Assembly (NCBI GenBank): GCA_964634685.1
Contig: CAZWLD010000001.1
Span: 124,001 to 188,000, forward strand
Source of the DNA: CAZWLD01 sp964634685
GTDB taxonomy: Bacteria > Bacillota_I > Bacilli_A > Acholeplasmatales > JAEDCM01
Direction: 5' to 3'
DNA: 64,000 bases
Below the pieces are notes generated by a model. It was not told the DNA's origin. It ran no database searches and worked only from the letters and a program-made list of their open reading frames with translations. The stretch's first letter is position 1. The number at the start of each line of letters is the position of its first letter. A program made the translations under genes and the position numbers. Below are positions 61,127 through 64,000 of this stretch, piece after piece.

Positions 61127-62056
61127 ATGGATAAAAAAAGAAAATTTTTTTGGATTTTGATTGGAATTGGAGTGTGCGTTGTTTTCTTGCTTTTTTTAGT
61201 AAGTAATGTTTTAGATGTAGGAATTAAGCTTCGTACTATTACTCCATGGCTTGAGTATGGCTTTTATGCCATATCAGCGCTATTAGTTTATTTTTTAATT
61301 GTTCATCCGGTTTGCGTTATTTTATTTTCACCAACCTTTTCTATAGAAACTGTTTTAGACAAGCCTTCGCGTAAAAATCGTAAATTGACGAAGAAAATGG
61401 CGAAAACAGTGATGAAAAACTCAGCAATCGACCAGGTTGATGTGGATAGGATTAAAGCAGCGATGAATAAGGATGATGAGCTAAGACAGGAAATGAATCG
61501 TATCCTCAATGGACCTTTAAAAAAAGAGCTTAATAAAATTATTATTAACAATGCAAAAACCGTTATGGTTTCAACAGCAATTAGCCAAAATGGTAAATTA
61601 GATGCTTTTACAGTTGTGACAGTTAATATTAAAATGATTAAGGAATTAGTTTTAAAATGTGGTTTCCGTCCTTCAGGGTCAAAGCTTGGAAAGCTTGCGG
61701 CTCGGGTTTTTGCGACGGCGCTTATTGCGGATGGACTTGAAAGCCTTGATTTAGAGGATATATTGCCAGCTAGCAGCACCAATTTTTTGGCTGAGGTTCC
61801 GATTTTAAAACCGATTATGTCAAGTGTTATTCAAGGAATTTCTAATGCCTTATTAACGATTAGAATTGGTGTTGTGACAAGAAAATATTTATTTGCGGAT
61901 GCTGGAGCCTACACCAAAAATGAAATTAGAATGCAGGCTTTAAAGGAATCATTAAAAATTTTACCAATCGTAATTAAAGATGCGATTGCCTTATTCCCTA
62001 ATAAAATAGCTCGTATGTTCTCCAAAAAATCGCAAAACAGTGAGGAAGTAGCATAA
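61127..62056 (+). CDS. DUF697 family membrane protein
   Basis: A 309-residue protein: two membrane helices at the start (residues ~7-27 and ~42-64) and the DUF697 body (AKTVMVSTAISQNGKLD and LRIGVVTRKYL). YcjF-type proteins often act with GTPases. ATG 61127 follows AGGTGA. Single gene between the spoIVF pair and the L21 leader. Confidence 0.75.
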   Translation: MDKKRKFFWILIGIGVCVVFLLFLVSNVLDVGIKLRTITPWLEYGFYAISALLVYFLIVHPVCVILFSPTFSIETVLDKPSRKNRKLTKKMAKTVMKNSAIDQVDVDRIKAAMNKDDELRQEMNRILNGPLKKELNKIIINNAKTVMVSTAISQNGKLDAFTVVTVNIKMIKELVLKCGFRPSGSKLGKLAARVFATALIADGLESLDLEDILPASSTNFLAEVPILKPIMSSVIQGISNALLTIRIGVVTRKYLFADAGAYTKNEIRMQALKESLKILPIVIKDAIALFPNKIARMFSKKSQNSEEVA

Positions 62057-62062
62057 ACCCTC

Positions 62063-62091
62063 TTGACATAAGAATTTATTTATGTTAATAT
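62063..62091 (+). promoter_or_regulatory. Promoter of the rplU operon
   Basis: TTGACA (62063-62068), 17 bases, TAATAT (62086-62091). Confidence 0.85.
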
Positions 62092-62094
62092 AAC

Positions 62095-62165
62095 TATGTT
62101 GTATTGCGCAACCGCACAAAAAAGGTTATAAATGCTTTTAGCTACCTTCCTGGCGTGTCTTAAAT
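62095..62165 (+). promoter_or_regulatory. L21 leader RNA
   Basis: Sequence AACCGCAC...AAGGTT...GCTTTTAGCTACCTTCCTGG between the promoter and rplU resembles the Firmicutes ribosomal protein L21 leader, which represses the operon when L21 is in excess. The AACC/GGTT and AGGT/ACCT pairs give the stem. Confidence 0.75.
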
Positions 62166-62186
62166 ATTTATGAGGAGGTGTCGCAA

Positions 62187-62495
62187 ATGTACGCTATTAT
62201 CGAAACAGGTGGAAAACAAGTTCGCGTTGAAGAAGGACAAGAGATTTTCGTAGAAAAATTAAATGTTGAAGAAAACGAAACTTATGTTTTTGACAAGGTT
62301 TTAATGGTTGGTGGAGATAACACTGTAGTTGGTAATCCATATGTTGCTGGAGCAACAGTTGAGGCAAATGTTGTTAAACAAGGTCGTGGCAAAAAGATCA
62401 TTGTTTACAAATACAAGGCTAAGAAGAATTATCACAAGAAACAAGGTCATCGTCAAGCTTACACTAAATTAGTTGTTAGCTCAATCAAGGCTTAA
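62187..62495 (+). CDS. rplU: Ribosomal protein L21
   Basis: A 102-residue 50S protein (YAIIETGGKQVRVEEGQEI start, KKNYHKKQGHRQAYT end). ATG 62187 follows GAGGAGGTG. First gene of the rplU-prp-rpmA operon. Confidence 0.98.
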   Translation: MYAIIETGGKQVRVEEGQEIFVEKLNVEENETYVFDKVLMVGGDNTVVGNPYVAGATVEANVVKQGRGKKIIVYKYKAKKNYHKKQGHRQAYTKLVVSSIKA

Positions 62496-62497
62496 TT

Positions 62498-62782
62498 ATG
62501 ATTATTATCCAAAAGAATGACAATGAATTAATAGTTAAGGGACATGCAAATCAAAGTATACATGGTCGGGATATCGTGTGTGCCGCTGTTTCTACCGCAA
62601 TAATAATGACTATTAATCAAATCGAGTTATTTTCTAAGCTTGATAAAATTGAATATGTCATGGATGAGGGCTTTTTTAAAATTAAAAAAATAGAAAACGA
62701 TTCCGATGTTTCATTAATTATTAAGAATTTAGAATTTACCTTAGAAAATTTGAAAGAACAATATCCTAAATATATAAAATAA
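62498..62782 (+). CDS. prp: Prp cysteine protease (L27 processing)
   Basis: A 94-residue protein. KGHANQSIHGRDIVCAAVS has His16 and Cys28, twelve apart like the catalytic His22/Cys34 of staphylococcal Prp. It removes the N-terminal extension of L27. It lies between rplU and rpmA (ysxB in Bacillus), and this genome's L27 has the matching extension. Confidence 0.93.
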   Translation: MIIIQKNDNELIVKGHANQSIHGRDIVCAAVSTAIIMTINQIELFSKLDKIEYVMDEGFFKIKKIENDSDVSLIIKNLEFTLENLKEQYPKYIK

Positions 62783-62802
62783 AATCTAGGAGGTGTCAAA
62801 CC

Positions 62803-63084
62803 ATGTTAAATTTTAATATCCAATTATTCGCTTCTAAAAAAGGAGTAGGTTCTACTAAAAATGGACGTGATTCTCATGCTAAAAGATTAGGAGCTAAAAA
62901 ATCAGATGGTGAATTTGCGACTGCAGGATCAATTATTTATCGTCAAAGAGGTACTAAAATTTTACCAGGTAATAATGTAGGTCGTGGTGGCGATGATACA
63001 TTATTTGCGAAGATAACAGGTTATGTTAAATTCGAACGCAAAGGAAAAGACAAAAAACAAGTATCTGTTTATGAAACATTATAA
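62803..63084 (+). CDS. rpmA: Ribosomal protein L27 with cleavable extension
   Basis: A 93-residue 50S protein. The N-terminus MLNFNIQLFASKKG has the extension that Prp cuts, probably after Phe9 to leave ASKKG. The body (GSTKNGRDSHAKRLGAKKSD) is standard. AGGAGGTG precedes the ATG. Confidence 0.97.
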   Translation: MLNFNIQLFASKKGVGSTKNGRDSHAKRLGAKKSDGEFATAGSIIYRQRGTKILPGNNVGRGGDDTLFAKITGYVKFERKGKDKKQVSVYETL

Positions 63085-63086
63085 TT

Positions 63087-63111
63087 AATACCCTGTAAAG
63101 GGTATTTTTTT
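63087..63111 (+). terminator. Terminator between rpmA and obg
   Basis: AATACCCT-GTAA-AGGGTATT with T-run, 20 bases before the obg start. It may be partial read-through, since AAAGGAG of obg follows directly. Confidence 0.85.
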
Positions 63112-63130
63112 TGAAGAAAGGAGCATATCA

Positions 63131-64000
63131 ATGTTTGTTGATGAGGTCAAGGTTCAAGTTGTTGGTGGTCGTGGAGGAAACGGCTTAGTCGCCTTTCGTC
63201 GTGAAAAATATGTTGAGTTTGGCGGTCCGGCCGGTGGTACTGGTGGAAATGGTGGTGACATCATTTTTGAGGGAGATGAAGGCTTATCAACTTTATTGGA
63301 CTTAAGATATAATAAAATTATTAAGGCTGAATCTGGCGAAAATGGTCGTTCAAAGGGTATGAACGGGGCTAATGCTAGTCATACAATTATCCGCGTTCCG
63401 GTCGGTACGACTATTTATGATGATACAAAAGGAACGATCATTGGTGACATTACGATGAACAAGCAAAGAGTTATTGTTGCTCATGGTGGTCGTGGTGGAA
63501 GAGGAAACATTGCCTTTGCCACAAGTCGTAACCCCGCGCCTTCCATTTGTGAAAAGGGAGAAGAGGGCGAAAATCGAATGGTTCGGGTTGAGCTTCATGT
63601 TTTGGCTGATGTTGGTTTAGTAGGATTCCCAAGTGTTGGAAAATCAACCTTGATTAGCGCAATATCCAAGGCTCGTCCAAAGATTGCAGCTTATCATTTT
63701 ACAACCTTAGTTCCTAATTTGGGAATGGCCTCAACAATTGATGGAAGAAGCTTTGTCGTAGCGGACTTACCAGGGTTGATTGAAGGAGCTAGCCAGGGCG
63801 CTGGCTTGGGCTTCCAATTTTTGCGTCATATCGAGCGTTGCCGTGTCATTGTTCATGTTATTGATATGAGTGGCTCCGAAGGTCGTGATCCTTATTCGGA
63901 TTATGAAATAATTCGCAATGAATTAAAGGAATACAAATATCATTTGCTAGAGCGTCCATTTGTGATTGCGGCCAATAAAATGGATTTACCGGAGGCTCAA
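63131..64000 (+). CDS. obg: Obg GTPase (partial, cut by window end)
   Basis: The first 290 residues of Obg (FVDEVKVQVVGGRGGNGLVAFRREKYV, the Gly-rich OBG fold, G1 GFPSVGKST, G3 DLPGLIEG, ANKMD as G4). ATG 63131 follows AAAGGAG. No stop before the window edge. Obg acts in ribosome assembly and in the sporulation phosphorelay of Bacillus. Confidence 0.97.
   Translation, partial: MFVDEVKVQVVGGRGGNGLVAFRREKYVEFGGPAGGTGGNGGDIIFEGDEGLSTLLDLRYNKIIKAESGENGRSKGMNGANASHTIIRVPVGTTIYDDTKGTIIGDITMNKQRVIVAHGGRGGRGNIAFATSRNPAPSICEKGEEGENRMVRVELHVLADVGLVGFPSVGKSTLISAISKARPKIAAYHFTTLVPNLGMASTIDGRSFVVADLPGLIEGASQGAGLGFQFLRHIERCRVIVHVIDMSGSEGRDPYSDYEIIRNELKEYKYHLLERPFVIAANKMDLPEAQ

Overview
The window is AT-rich and looks like a chromosome segment of a low-GC Bacillota (class Bacilli, possibly an uncultured gut Erysipelotrichales or Turicibacter-like lineage). 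TGA acts as a stop codon, so standard code 11 applies. The right half follows a gene order known from Bacillus: tig, clpX, lon, ysxC/engB, (spoVID, ysxE), valS, folC, radC, spoIVFA, spoIVFB, rplU, ysxB/prp, rpmA, obg. The spoIVFA/spoIVFB pair, and the SpoVID-like and YsxE-like genes inferred from motif and position, suggest an endospore former or a recent descendant of one.

Layout. About 1-14.2 kb is the structural module of a siphovirus-type prophage: portal tail end, ClpP-type head protease, HK97 capsid, connectors, tail tube, a tail chaperone with a -1 frameshift site, tape measure, distal tail, tail endopeptidase, two tail-tip/fibre proteins and holin-type genes. No endolysin is visible. 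About 14.28-14.5 kb holds a compact, strongly structured RNA with its own terminator, which I cannot name. About 14.6-18.4 kb is an integration module: an HTH/zinc-finger protein, a small protein and two large serine recombinases, the second interrupted by an assembly gap. About 18.4-21.9 kb is accreted cargo between two ~393-bp direct repeats that carry the recombinase 3' end: an unknown Cys-rich protein, a TetR regulator with its operator, a YoaP-like acetyltransferase and a DUF3784 protein. It ends in a degenerate tandem repeat.

From about 22 kb the sequence is host chromosome: a membrane-anchored ComEC-like metallo-beta-lactamase protein, membrane proteins, pyruvate kinase, a BspA-like lipoprotein with an RDD protein, an M42 peptidase, two FAD proteins, CvfB, a reverse rubrerythrin, an unknown 2TM-Nudix-like protein, a 2-hydroxyacid dehydrogenase, a 16-repeat Sel1 protein and trigger factor. 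Between tig and clpX, genes adjacent in Bacillus, lie three extra genes: a GH32 hydrolase, a zinc-ribbon/TIR/LRR protein and a PolC-like polymerase without its exonuclease, bracketed by two near-identical terminators. The clpX gene after them lacks the zinc-binding domain.

Regulatory RNA and DNA: a T-box leader ahead of an acetyltransferase-valS operon, an L21-type leader ahead of rplU-prp-rpmA, a hairpin that hides the ribosome binding site of the SpoVID-like gene, a duplicated terminator after valS, a probable near-leaderless pyk mRNA and a cre-like site upstream of pyk's neighbour.
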